A stretch of 19,460 nucleotides of DNA from assembly GCA_017480265.1 (NCBI GenBank), contig JAFVAZ010000067.1, positions 1-19,460 of the forward strand, written 5' to 3'. A program made the position numbers and the translations under genes. This document shows, in pieces, positions 8,501 to 15,044 of the stretch. Source of the stretch: Clostridia bacterium. Its GTDB lineage: Bacteria; Bacillota; Clostridia; Oscillospirales; Acutalibacteraceae. Under the pieces are notes generated by a model that was not told the DNA's origin, ran no database searches, and worked only from the letters and a program-made list of their open reading frames with translations. Each line of letters starts with the position of its first letter. The first letter of the stretch is position 1.

Positions 8501-9122
8501 CTGGGCATACGATATAGGGTTCGGCGGACTGGATCATGTTATAGCTTCCGGCAAAAACGTGAACATTTTAGTCTTTGATACAGAAGTTTATTCAAATACG
8601 GGCGGACAAGCTTCTAAGGCCACTCCAATGGGATCTGTGGCTCAGTTTGCTTCTGGCGGTAAAGCCACAAGAAAAAAAGACTTAGCCGCTATAGCCATGA
8701 GCTACGGTCATGTATATGTAGCGCAGGTAGCTATGGGCGCTAATTATAATCAATGCGTAAAAGCATTTTCTGAAGCAGAAACTTACATGGGCCCCTCCAT
8801 TATTATAGCCTATTCCCCTTGCATAAATCACGGCATAAAAGGTGGCCTTGGGCACGCTCAACAAGAAGAGAAAAGTGCAGTGGAGTCTGGCTACTGGAAC
8901 TTATTTAGATTTGATCCAAGATTATCTGAATCCGGTAAAAATCCGTTCACTTTAGATAGCAAGCCTCCTACTTCGGATTATAAAGATTTTATCATGAATG
9001 AAATTAGATATAGTGCTTTGAGTAGATCTTTCCCCGAAAAAGCTGAAGCTCTATTCAGTAAAGCTGAACAGTGCGCCAAAGAAAAATATGAGCACCTAGA
9101 AAACCTATCAAAATCAATGTGA
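5562..9122 (+). CDS. nifJ: Pyruvate:ferredoxin (flavodoxin) oxidoreductase, single-chain
   Basis: PFOR oxidises pyruvate and CoA to acetyl-CoA and CO2 with thiamine diphosphate and passes electrons through three [4Fe-4S] clusters to ferredoxin; it is central to anaerobic fermentation. I start at ATG 5562 because AGAGGAG (5546-5552) is nine bases upstream; a TTG three bases earlier is less likely. The 1186 residues match the fused homodimeric type. The order is: N-terminal domain with YPITPSSVMAD; a transketolase-C-like and gamma-type region; a ferredoxin domain with Cys697/700/703/707 (CIECNFCSLVCP) and Cys751/754/757/761 (CTGCEACVNVCP); then the TPP domain with Cys822/Cys825 of the proximal cluster (GACAGCGET), ATGCSSIWGG, GGDGWAYDIGFGG and YSNTGGQAS. 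A cysteine in SPCINHG near the end probably completes the proximal cluster. All motifs appear intact. The gene stands alone, with no ferredoxin next to it, and a terminator follows. Confidence 0.98.
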   Translation: MKRKAKTMDGNTAAAHVSYAFTEVAAIYPITPSSVMADETDKYSVSGRKNLFGKEVEVTEMQSEAGVAGAVHGSLAAGALTTTYTASQGLLLMIPNMYKMAGELLPSVIHVSARSIAGHALSIFGDHSDIYACRQTGYAMLCSNSPQEVMDLGAVAHLAAIKGRVPFLHFFDGFRTSHEIQKIEMWDYEDLKELLDFEAVDRFRRRALNPEHPVLRGTAQNDDIFFQAKEACNKYYEAIPKIVVDYMNKINSKIGTDYKPFNYYGAKDADRVIIAMGSVCEAIEEVVDYLNAKGEKVGLVKVRLYRPFVAKYLADILPKSVKSISVLDRTKEPGSIGEPLFLDVLAALSEAEISNVKIYGGRYGLSSKDTSPGDIIAVYKNMLSSHPKKRFTIGITDDVTHLSLEVTQSPDTTPKDTTSCKFWGLGADGTVGANKNSIKIIGDHTDMYAQGYFAYDSKKSGGLTVSHLRFGKHPIKSTYYITKADFVACHNPSYVTKYDMVEDLKEGGSFLLNCPWTAEELEERLPNKMKKYIAENNIKLYVIDGIKIGKEIGLGGRINTILQAAFFKIANIIPSDDAIRYMKDAATKSYSKKGEKIVAMNHAAIERGMTELKEIHIPDAWKNLKEIDHSDADSCSNCDDVGRYVNNIMKPINEYKGNKLPVSAFLKYADGTTPLGSSAFEKRGVAVDVPEWLPKNCIECNFCSLVCPHAVIRAIALKDEELDKAPEGMKYKELIGVDGKKFSVVISTLDCTGCEACVNVCPGKNGEKALCMRPIDTQKHQQKIFDYSVKLPEKCDVIKKFKETTVKGSQFKQPLLEFSGACAGCGETPYAKLATQLFGDRMYIANATGCSSIWGGSAPATPYTVNKEGKGPAWQNSLFEDNAEFGFGMALAQDAIRGRLKNYVEEIEKSTTDEDLELACHQYLVSFNESKRNAKAAENLIERLENLQIAQNALYSLAEKILRDKDYLAKKSVWIFGGDGWAYDIGFGGLDHVIASGKNVNILVFDTEVYSNTGGQASKATPMGSVAQFASGGKATRKKDLAAIAMSYGHVYVAQVAMGANYNQCVKAFSEAETYMGPSIIIAYSPCINHGIKGGLGHAQQEEKSAVESGYWNLFRFDPRLSESGKNPFTLDSKPPTSDYKDFIMNEIRYSALSRSFPEKAEALFSKAEQCAKEKYEHLENLSKSM

Positions 9123-9131
9123 CGACAAAAA

Positions 9132-9181
9132 GCATTAAAATTAAAATTAATTTGTATGATTATACAAAAATGCAGTTTTTT
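9132..9181 (+). terminator. Candidate intrinsic terminator of nifJ
   Basis: An inner hairpin TTTGTAT-gatt-ATACAAA (9151-9168) sits within an outer pairing GCATT (9132-9136) with AATGC (9169-9173). Six T follow at 9176-9181. The stem is A+T rich but 10 bases after the nifJ stop and in the correct orientation. Confidence 0.55.
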
Positions 9182-9190
9182 CTTCAAAAT

Positions 9191-9215
9191 AAAAAAGAGC
9201 ACCCTTTTTTGTGCT
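9191..9215 (-). terminator. Hairpin with minus-strand T tract between nifJ and the exported-protein gene
   Basis: AGCAC (9198-9202) pairs with GTGCT (9211-9215). Read on the minus strand the stem is followed by C and six T (9196-9191), a terminator-like layout against antisense transcription. The same DNA can instead form AAAAAAG (9191-9197) with CTTTTTT (9204-9210). Only one of the two stems can form at a time. Function uncertain. Confidence 0.3.
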
Positions 9216-9220
9216 AAAAT
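9212..9220 (+). promoter_or_regulatory. Extended -10 element before the exported-protein gene
   Basis: TGC-TAAAAT (9212-9220) fits an extended -10, with a start of transcription about 30 bases before the ATG. No convincing -35 hexamer lies 16-18 bases upstream; that space holds the hairpin at 9191-9215. Confidence 0.4.
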
Positions 9221-9256
9221 AATCTTGTACACAAAAATGAGAGAGGATTTATAAAA

Positions 9257-10783
9257 ATGCACGTAAAAAAATTTTTCGCTATTCTTTTAACTACCACTAT
9301 TTTTATAAGTACAATCCAATTTTCTGCTTTTGCTAGCGGGTTTATCCAAATCAGTAGCAATTCCCCTTATGTTGGCAAGCATTTGAATTTAAATAGCTGG
9401 GTATCTTACACGATCCCTTCATTTAACGGCGTGCCTCTGAGAACACCGGGAGATGCAGCTTTTTATTCTTCTAAAGGGGAAATAAAATTAAATATAACTG
9501 AAGTTAATAGATCTTATTTTGAAAATGGCGGTCACGTTGATGTTTACGTCAGAAAGGATTCTAATAAATTACACTTGAATCCTTTTGATTGGGCAAATTT
9601 TCTTGCCTATAAACCAAAAAGCGGGTCGAATTCTTTCAAGATAAAAGGTCCACAGCGCGAAATTTTAAAGCCATTAAATGACCTCATATATCTTTTTAGC
9701 TTAAATAGTACATTCAAGTTTGTACTTACTTTATTGGCCGGTGGTTTTGTGTCTTGGCATTATTTTATTCCTATTGGAGATATATTGGAAAATATTTTGA
9801 TTTATTTTTCTGCAAGTCTCGCTATTCCCTACATACAAAAAATCTTGAATTGGGCTTGCTCTCCAATTAAAAATCTTGTGAATAATATCGACGATACTGG
9901 TATAAATTTTGATTTTGGTATAGTTTTAACTACCCCTGACGATGAATTCGCACTAGCCACAACTATGCCCAAAGTAGGAGACGTTAATGAAAAAAAATTA
10001 AACGAGATTCGTGAAAGAGACACAAAAAATAAGGCACTTTTAAACAAAGTAACAGGAAGTATTGCTGAAGATAAAAAAGACTTTTTTTATCGCAAACAAC
10101 AAAAAGAACTCATAGATTCTTGTAAATATACTGAAGAAGAAATAGATAGTCTAAAAAAGGAAAAATCTGAAAAGTTGCATAAAGCAAATTCTAAATTAAG
10201 CGCAAGTATACCTATAAACGATGGCTTTGTCTGTAGACTTGATAAAGATCACCCATCTCAAACATTTAGATTGGTCGTAAATAATCAACTTAGTGAAAAT
10301 AATGCGGATTTATTTGCAATAGCACTACAAAACAACGCCATCGAACTAAATCAGAATGATAACAGAGTTAGATTCGACGTAGTTTATAATGCACTAGATG
10401 AAAAAAGTGGCATAAACAATAGACTTTCCCGTACATCTGCGGAAACCCAGCAAAAAATTAACATAATGAATAACATTGGTAAACAAGATCTAATAACTAC
10501 CTTATTTAGTTGGCTAAACGGCTTATGGAAAAACAACTTTGTAGTTTCTAATACTAGCAATGGTTACAATCAATCTGCCGCAGAAGATATGATAAGAAAA
10601 AGAAATGCAGAATATTTAAAAAAAGCTGAGAAAGTTTATAAAAATAATCCAAACGTTCAAACCAATAACCACATGTCTCGTGCTAACACTGCTTATCAAA
10701 CTAATAAGCACTTGGAAGACAATATAGCACAGAGTATCGATACGAACTATAATGCTTTACCATGGTATCAGAAGGTATTTTAA
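9257..10783 (+). CDS. Unrecognised exported membrane protein, 508 aa
   Basis: I do not recognise this protein. The start ATG is supported by GAGAGGA (9241-9247) nine bases upstream. Residues 1-26 form a signal peptide (basic MHVKK, hydrophobic core, AFA-S cleavage site at 26/27). Residues 27-145 look beta-rich and polar. Two hydrophobic segments at about 153-171 and 176-196 form a likely hairpin in the membrane. A charged, probably coiled-coil stretch (about 243-315) follows, then a polar region with many Asn and Gln to the C-terminus. If the signal peptide is cleaved, the N-domain and the large C-terminal domain would both lie outside the membrane. Only three cysteines are present (201, 289, 326) and I see no catalytic motif. 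It is transcribed alone, with a terminator on its left and a promoter for trmB on its right. It could be a lineage-specific envelope protein or a gene from an element; the sequence does not decide. Confidence 0.85.
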   Translation: MHVKKFFAILLTTTIFISTIQFSAFASGFIQISSNSPYVGKHLNLNSWVSYTIPSFNGVPLRTPGDAAFYSSKGEIKLNITEVNRSYFENGGHVDVYVRKDSNKLHLNPFDWANFLAYKPKSGSNSFKIKGPQREILKPLNDLIYLFSLNSTFKFVLTLLAGGFVSWHYFIPIGDILENILIYFSASLAIPYIQKILNWACSPIKNLVNNIDDTGINFDFGIVLTTPDDEFALATTMPKVGDVNEKKLNEIRERDTKNKALLNKVTGSIAEDKKDFFYRKQQKELIDSCKYTEEEIDSLKKEKSEKLHKANSKLSASIPINDGFVCRLDKDHPSQTFRLVVNNQLSENNADLFAIALQNNAIELNQNDNRVRFDVVYNALDEKSGINNRLSRTSAETQQKINIMNNIGKQDLITTLFSWLNGLWKNNFVVSNTSNGYNQSAAEDMIRKRNAEYLKKAEKVYKNNPNVQTNNHMSRANTAYQTNKHLEDNIAQSIDTNYNALPWYQKVF

Positions 10784-10791
10784 AGCTAATG

Positions 10792-10827
10792 ATATTTTCA
10801 CATCATCTTAACCCCAATATTTTCACA
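10792..10827 (+). repeat. Direct repeat ATATTTTCACA, two copies 25 bases apart
   Basis: ATATTTTCACA occurs at 10792-10802 and again at 10817-10827, with a related ACATTTCAC further right (about 10843-10851). The copies lie just after the stop of the exported-protein gene and about 200 bases before trmB. They may be regulator sites or chance in A+T-rich DNA. Confidence 0.4.
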
Positions 10828-10851
10828 CTTTTCATTATCATAACATTTCAC

Positions 10852-10879
10852 CATGTCAAGTTATTGCTTTGACGTGTTT
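10852..10879 (+). terminator. Weak candidate terminator of the exported-protein gene
   Basis: CATGTCAAG (10852-10860) can pair with CTTTGACGTG (10867-10876), one bulged T, around the loop TTATTG. Only three T follow. The stem is convincing but the U tract is poor. TTGACG inside it could alternatively serve as a -35 for a second promoter with TGTAAA at 10892-10897. Confidence 0.35.
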
Positions 10880-10967
10880 AAAGACAAATAGTGTAAAATT
10901 TAAAAGGTAAATGATATATTTGCTCTTATTTTTGATCAGTGTGAGCTGGAGTGTGGTATTTTACGCT

Positions 10968-10996
10968 TTTACAAAGAAGCAAAAATATGATACAAT
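10968..10996 (+). promoter_or_regulatory. Sigma-A promoter of the trmB unit
   Basis: TTTACA (10968-10973) and TACAAT (10991-10996) are separated by 17 bases, and TGA before the -10 makes it extended. Transcription would begin near 11003, placing the small ORF at 11029 close to the 5' end of the message. Confidence 0.65.
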
Positions 10997-11028
10997 TAAG
11001 TAAAGTACTTGTTTAGAGAGAATTTTGT

Positions 11029-11085
11029 ATGAACCAATCTGCACGAAAACAGAGTGAAAATAATATGAGTAAACTATGCGAATAA
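11029..11085 (+). CDS. Possible 18-codon leader peptide overlapping trmB
   Basis: ATG at 11029 has AGAGAG about eight bases upstream and opens an 18-codon frame (MNQSARKQSENNMSKLCE) ending with TAA at 11083-11085. The stop lies ten bases inside trmB, whose ATG at 11076 has no SD of its own and is in another frame. This layout suggests that ribosomes finishing the leader restart on trmB. The peptide has no recognisable attenuation codon run. Peptide conservation cannot be judged here. Confidence 0.4.
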   Translation: MNQSARKQSENNMSKLCE

Positions 11086-11744
11086 GAAGAAAACCCTGGG
11101 CAAAACCAGAACTTGAAAGGTGTAATTTTTTTATCAAAAACCCTGATGATTTTTTAGGCATTTGGAGTAAACAATTTTCCAAAGGGCAGCCAATACACCT
11201 AGAGCTTGGGTGTGGGAAGGGTGTGTTTATTTCTAAACTTGCTCCAGCAAACCCTATGATCAATTTCTTGGCAATTGATATAAAAGATGAGGTACTGGTC
11301 CTTGCCAAGAGAAATATTGAGAAAGAGTTCCTAAGAGTAGGCAAAGATATTAATAATGTGCTCCTCATGGCTTATGATATCAATCGGATATCTTTAATTT
11401 TGAATGAAAAAGATGTGGTAGATAGAATATACATAAATTTTTGTAACCCGTGGCCAAGGAGGAAGCATCACAAAAGAAGGTTAACTCATCCGAGGCAGCT
11501 TTCTCAGTATTGCAGATTTTTGAAGCCTTTGGGAGAAATCTTCTTCAAGACAGACGACGAAGAATTATTTTCTGACTCTATCAAATATTTTAATGAAAAT
11601 AAGTTTGAGATAATATTAAAGACTAAAAACTTACATGAACTTAATTATAACTTCTCAGAAAATATCCAAACAGAGCATGAAAAAATGTTTATCGAACAAA
11701 ACGTTCCAATAAAATTTTTAATTGCCAAATATAAAAAATTTTAG
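11076..11744 (+). CDS. trmB: tRNA (guanine-N7-)-methyltransferase
   Basis: TrmB uses S-adenosylmethionine to form m7G46 in the variable loop of tRNAs. The 222-residue protein starts with MRIRRKPWAKPEL, the typical opening of the family, which supports ATG 11076 despite the missing SD. The SAM-binding motif is LELGCGKG (42-49), with the acidic residue after the second strand at Asp68 (LAIDIKDE). The tRNA-recognition/catalytic block NFCNPWPRRKHHKRRLTHP shows Asn where many homologues have Asp (DPWP); as far as I recall, NPWP is common in clostridia. FFKTDDEELF is the last conserved block. The gene is the first full cistron after the promoter at 10968-10996 and may be read through into the two-component genes, because no terminator is visible in the 48-base gap. 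Confidence 0.95.
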   Translation: MRIRRKPWAKPELERCNFFIKNPDDFLGIWSKQFSKGQPIHLELGCGKGVFISKLAPANPMINFLAIDIKDEVLVLAKRNIEKEFLRVGKDINNVLLMAYDINRISLILNEKDVVDRIYINFCNPWPRRKHHKRRLTHPRQLSQYCRFLKPLGEIFFKTDDEELFSDSIKYFNENKFEIILKTKNLHELNYNFSENIQTEHEKMFIEQNVPIKFLIAKYKKF

Positions 11745-11792
11745 AATGTATGCTTTTGAACGTTTGAGTTAAAAAACATATTGGAGGTTGCT

Positions 11793-12491
11793 ATGAAAAG
11801 AATAGTAGTTGTAGAAGACGAAGCAGCAATAAGAGAATTTGTTGTAATTAACTTAGAAAGAGCAGGATACGAAGTTGTAGAGGCAGACTGCGGGGAGGAT
11901 GCCCTTAAAATATATGAAGAAGATAATGGGTTTGATGTTATCATATTGGATATCATGATGCCCGGGATAGATGGGATCTCAGTTTGTAAAACACTTAGAA
12001 AAAAAAGTTCAGAGTTAGGCATTATACTTTTAACTGCCAAAACGCAAGAAATGGATAAAGTAACAGGCTTAATGATGGGTGCGGATGACTACATAACAAA
12101 ACCGTTTAGTCCTTCTGAATTGGTAGCGCGAGTGGATTCTGTATATAGGAGGGTCGCACTTGCTACCATGAGAATCGAAAATAAGTTTAAAGAAGAATTA
12201 AAATCAGGGGAATTCACATTAAATATGAGGAATAGAACGTTAATAAAGAATCAGAAAATGATAGAATTGACGCAGGTAGAATTCCAGATAATGGAGTATT
12301 TTTTATCTAACCCTAGTACAGCACTCAGTAGGACGGAGATCTTGCATCATGTGTGGGGCGCAGAGAAGGCCGGAGAAGAAAAGATCGTCGATGTAAATAT
12401 AAGAAGAATCCGAATGAAAATCGAAGATGACCCATCTATCCCGAGGCATATAGTGACTGTTTGGGGATTAGGGTACAAGTGGGAGGAATGA
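11793..12491 (+). CDS. OmpR/PhoB-family response regulator
   Basis: A two-domain transcription factor (232 residues) expected to be phosphorylated by the histidine kinase encoded next. The receiver domain (1-115) has the acidic pair Glu8-Asp9 (VVEDE), the phospho-acceptor Asp53 in IILDIMMPGIDG, the conserved Thr in LLTAKT and the Lys in DDYITKPF. The C-terminal winged helix (about 130-232) shows LTQVEFQIMEYFLSNP, RTEILHHVWG, VDVNIRRIRMKIEDDP and VWGLGYKWEE. The start is ATG 11793 with GGAGG (11783-11787) five bases upstream; an in-frame TTG at 11781 overlaps that SD. Target genes are unknown; autoregulation and control of neighbours are possible. It resembles PhoB-, YycF- and ResD-type regulators, and I cannot assign it further. 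Confidence 0.95.
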   Translation: MKRIVVVEDEAAIREFVVINLERAGYEVVEADCGEDALKIYEEDNGFDVIILDIMMPGIDGISVCKTLRKKSSELGIILLTAKTQEMDKVTGLMMGADDYITKPFSPSELVARVDSVYRRVALATMRIENKFKEELKSGEFTLNMRNRTLIKNQKMIELTQVEFQIMEYFLSNPSTALSRTEILHHVWGAEKAGEEKIVDVNIRRIRMKIEDDPSIPRHIVTVWGLGYKWEE

Positions 12492-12524
12492 CTTGGACTT
12501 TGAGTATGTGAGAGCTACTTTGGG

Positions 12525-13937
12525 GTGAAGGAATTGTTTTTTAAAGGTATTACTAAAAGATGGTTGCTGAAATGTTTAAGTAAAATCGTGTTGATATTGG
12601 TTGTTGTAGAAGTTATTTTGACTTTTTTGATACAGATCATAAGCTATAATAATATCAAAAACCTAGTTATATCAAAGGCTGAAAGCCTTTCGAGTTCTCT
12701 TTCTGAGGTGCCCCAAGACGAATTTGACGAAAAAGTCACAGACTACGTGGTGCTATTTCAAGATAAAAATTTTTTAAATGTCATTGCTTTCGATAAAAAC
12801 GACAAAATGATTTTATCTAACTGCGACAAGTACTTATCTAATGACAATATGCAAGACTACAATGAAGCTAAGAGTAATAGCGATTACATAGCGTATACTT
12901 CTGGCAAAGATGAAAATAACCAAGATGTTTTTGTTTTGACAAAAGCTATATTCGATAAAGACGATAATTTTTTGGGTGCAGTGAGATATATCGTTTCGCT
13001 CAAAAATATAGACCGTACTATTTCTATCTCCATAATTACTTCTATAGTTGTATGCTTAATTATGATTTTATTTATAATTTTATCAAGCATGTTCTTTTTT
13101 AAATCTATTTCAAAACCAATAAAGGAGGTCAGTAATACATCTAGGAAGATAGCGCTGGGTGATCTAAGCGCTAGGCTGACGACCAGGTACGATGACGAAA
13201 TAGGAGAGCTATGTGATACTGTAAACTTTATGGGACAAAAGTTGTCAGAATCTGAAAAAATGAAAAATGAATTTATTTCATCTATCTCACATGAACTTAG
13301 GACCCCACTCACGGCGATAAAGGGTTGGGCGGAAACCATACAAATGTGTGAAAACAAAGACGACGAAATGTATGAAAAAGGCATAAATATAATTATCCAT
13401 GAATCTGAAAGACTCAGCGATATGGTAGAGGAACTGCTGGATTTTGCGAAAATACAGAGCAGCCAGATGATTCTAAAATTGGATAAAATCGATATTTTGG
13501 CTGAATTGAGCGAAGCTGTGTATATGTTTAGGAAGCGCGCCAATGAAGAAAATAAAATATTGCTTTATTCCGAGCCTGAAAATTTACCGCCGGTTTTAGG
13601 GGATAAAAATCGCCTAAAGCAGGTATTTATAAATATAGTAGACAATGCTTTGAAATATACTCCTGAAAATGGTGTAGTAAACGTGAGCGCCAAGGCAGAA
13701 AATAATTTCATTGTTATCACAATCAGCGATAATGGTTGCGGGATACCAAACGAACATTTACCAAAGGTGAAGGAGAAATTTTATAAAGCCAATACAGAGC
13801 AAAAAGGTTCCGGTATAGGGCTTGCCCTTGCTAATGATATTATCTTGCTGCACGAAGGGACGCTTGAGATAAAAAGTGAAGAAAATATAGGAACGGTAGT
13901 GACTATAACTATCCCAATAGCGCCATTGAATAATTAG
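12525..13937 (+). CDS. Membrane sensor histidine kinase with HAMP domain
   Basis: A 470-residue sensor kinase paired with the regulator 33 bases upstream. TM1 (about 20-41) and TM2 (about 166-190) enclose an extracellular sensor domain of about 120 residues that looks like a PhoR/Cache-like alpha/beta fold, ligand unknown. HAMP follows (191-245). The HisKA phospho-acceptor is His256 in SSISHELRTPLTAIKGW. The ATPase domain has the N box VDNALKY (Asn374), G1 DNGCGIP, F-box-like KEKFYKAN and G2 GSGIGLALAND. The start is the GTG at 12525; an in-frame stop at 12501 bars a longer protein. The SD is weak (GAGAG, ten bases upstream), so expression may rely on coupling to the regulator gene. All catalytic boxes look intact. 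Confidence 0.94.
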   Translation: MKELFFKGITKRWLLKCLSKIVLILVVVEVILTFLIQIISYNNIKNLVISKAESLSSSLSEVPQDEFDEKVTDYVVLFQDKNFLNVIAFDKNDKMILSNCDKYLSNDNMQDYNEAKSNSDYIAYTSGKDENNQDVFVLTKAIFDKDDNFLGAVRYIVSLKNIDRTISISIITSIVVCLIMILFIILSSMFFFKSISKPIKEVSNTSRKIALGDLSARLTTRYDDEIGELCDTVNFMGQKLSESEKMKNEFISSISHELRTPLTAIKGWAETIQMCENKDDEMYEKGINIIIHESERLSDMVEELLDFAKIQSSQMILKLDKIDILAELSEAVYMFRKRANEENKILLYSEPENLPPVLGDKNRLKQVFINIVDNALKYTPENGVVNVSAKAENNFIVITISDNGCGIPNEHLPKVKEKFYKANTEQKGSGIGLALANDIILLHEGTLEIKSEENIGTVVTITIPIAPLNN

Positions 13938-13956
13938 CTTTTTTGAAGGGGCACGC

Positions 13957-14031
13957 ATGGAAGGTTCCTATTTTGCGGGGAATGTTCTTGAAAATTTAAC
14001 AAAAAGTTCAGAGAAATTTAATCTTTCCTAA
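13957..14031 (+). CDS. Possible 24-codon small protein after the kinase gene
   Basis: ATG at 13957 is preceded at five bases by a strong SD, GAAGGGG (13945-13951), only 19 bases after the kinase stop. The frame reads MEGSYFAGNVLENLTKSSEK and four more residues to TAA at 14029-14031. It is soluble in character with no known motif. The good SD and position in the operon are the only support; it may be chance. Confidence 0.25.
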   Translation: MEGSYFAGNVLENLTKSSEKFNLS

Positions 14032-14040
14032 AACAAAACA

Positions 14041-14049
14041 TGCTATAAT
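14041..14049 (+). promoter_or_regulatory. Extended -10 promoter of the DUF1385-prmC unit
   Basis: TGC-TATAAT (14041-14049) is a perfect extended -10, about 27 bases before the DUF1385 ATG. The region at the expected -35 (14021-14026) is a poor match, as is often the case with extended -10 promoters. Confidence 0.55.
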
Positions 14050-14075
14050 AAATAAAAAAGAATAGGAGACTTAGC

Positions 14076-15044
14076 ATGAAAAGAGAAAAAAGACAAGCTA
14101 AAACCATAGCTTCAATCGGAGGGCAAGCATTGGTCGAAGGTGTGATGATGCGCAGCCCGGAGCGGATATATGCTTCGGTAAGGACGCCAGATGAAGCAAT
14201 ATATGGAGAAGAGATAAAAACTACATTTCTAAAAGATAAATATAAAATATTTAAATATCCGTTTTTTAGGGGGATTGGCGGGCTTATCGACTCTATGAAG
14301 ATAGGTCAAAAGGCGCTGAGTATCTCCATAAAAAAAGCATCTGGGATAGAAAACAACGAGCCAGAAACTAAATTTGAAAAATGGTTGGATAAAAATTTTG
14401 GAGATAAAATTATGAAGATCGTAATGGCTTTATCAACGGTTTTGGGCGTTGGGGTTTCCATGTTTCTGTTTATGTTTTTGCCTGCGTTACTTTTTAATGT
14501 AACATTGGGAAATTTTTCGCCGGAAATGGCAAATAGTCAAACGGTGCGGTCAATGTTCGAAGGTTTGGTAAAATTTCTGATTTTTTTAGGGTATATGATC
14601 TTTTGCTCACAAATCAAGGACATAAAGCGCGTGTTTCAATATCACGGAGCGGAACATAAGACGATTTTTTGCTATGAATATGGAGACGAACTGACGGTAG
14701 AAAATGTAAAAAAATGTTCAAGATTTCACCCGCGCTGCGGTACAAGCTTTGTGATAGTGATGCTCATTGTAGGGATATTCATCGGTATGTTTATTCCTTT
14801 CCATGGTTCTATCTTGCGGACAATAATCAAGCTTTTATTGGTCCCCGTTATGGCGTCTTTGGGATATGAGATTATAAAGATTTGCAGTAAATACGATAAT
14901 AAAATCACCAGGTTAATCGCGACGCCAGGCCTTTGGATGCAGAGGATCTCTACGCAAGAGCCTGATGATAGCATGATAGAAGTAGCTATTAATTCACTAA
15001 AAGCAGTAATACCGGAAAATAATGAGGGTTTACAGCAAATATGA
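14076..15044 (+). CDS. yqhQ: DUF1385 family membrane protein (YqhQ-like)
   Basis: A 322-residue member of the DUF1385 family, found widely in Firmicutes; its biochemical role is not established. Family hallmarks are SIGGQALVEGVMMRSPE near the N-terminus, FRGIGGLIDSMKIGQKAL, YHGAEHKTIFCYEYG and FHPRCGTSFV; the His, Glu and Cys in the last two suggest a metal site. Hydrophobic segments lie at about 113-141, 163-181, 226-246 and 250-268. The start ATG follows AGGAG by seven bases and the extended -10 at 14041. The stop overlaps the prmC start in an ATGA quartet, so the two are translationally coupled. A yqhQ-prmC neighbourhood is frequent in clostridia. Confidence 0.93.
   Translation: MKREKRQAKTIASIGGQALVEGVMMRSPERIYASVRTPDEAIYGEEIKTTFLKDKYKIFKYPFFRGIGGLIDSMKIGQKALSISIKKASGIENNEPETKFEKWLDKNFGDKIMKIVMALSTVLGVGVSMFLFMFLPALLFNVTLGNFSPEMANSQTVRSMFEGLVKFLIFLGYMIFCSQIKDIKRVFQYHGAEHKTIFCYEYGDELTVENVKKCSRFHPRCGTSFVIVMLIVGIFIGMFIPFHGSILRTIIKLLLVPVMASLGYEIIKICSKYDNKITRLIATPGLWMQRISTQEPDDSMIEVAINSLKAVIPENNEGLQQI

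Noticed and set aside
12525..12540. Later TTG start at 12534 for the histidine kinase
   Set aside because: The GAAGGA motif is only one base from that TTG, too near to act as SD; GTG 12525 is more plausible.
12884..13543. 219-residue serine/isoleucine-rich open frame on the minus strand within the histidine kinase gene
   Set aside because: It is antisense to the HAMP and HisKA motifs of an intact kinase; the hydrophobic and serine-rich character follows from the complementary codons.
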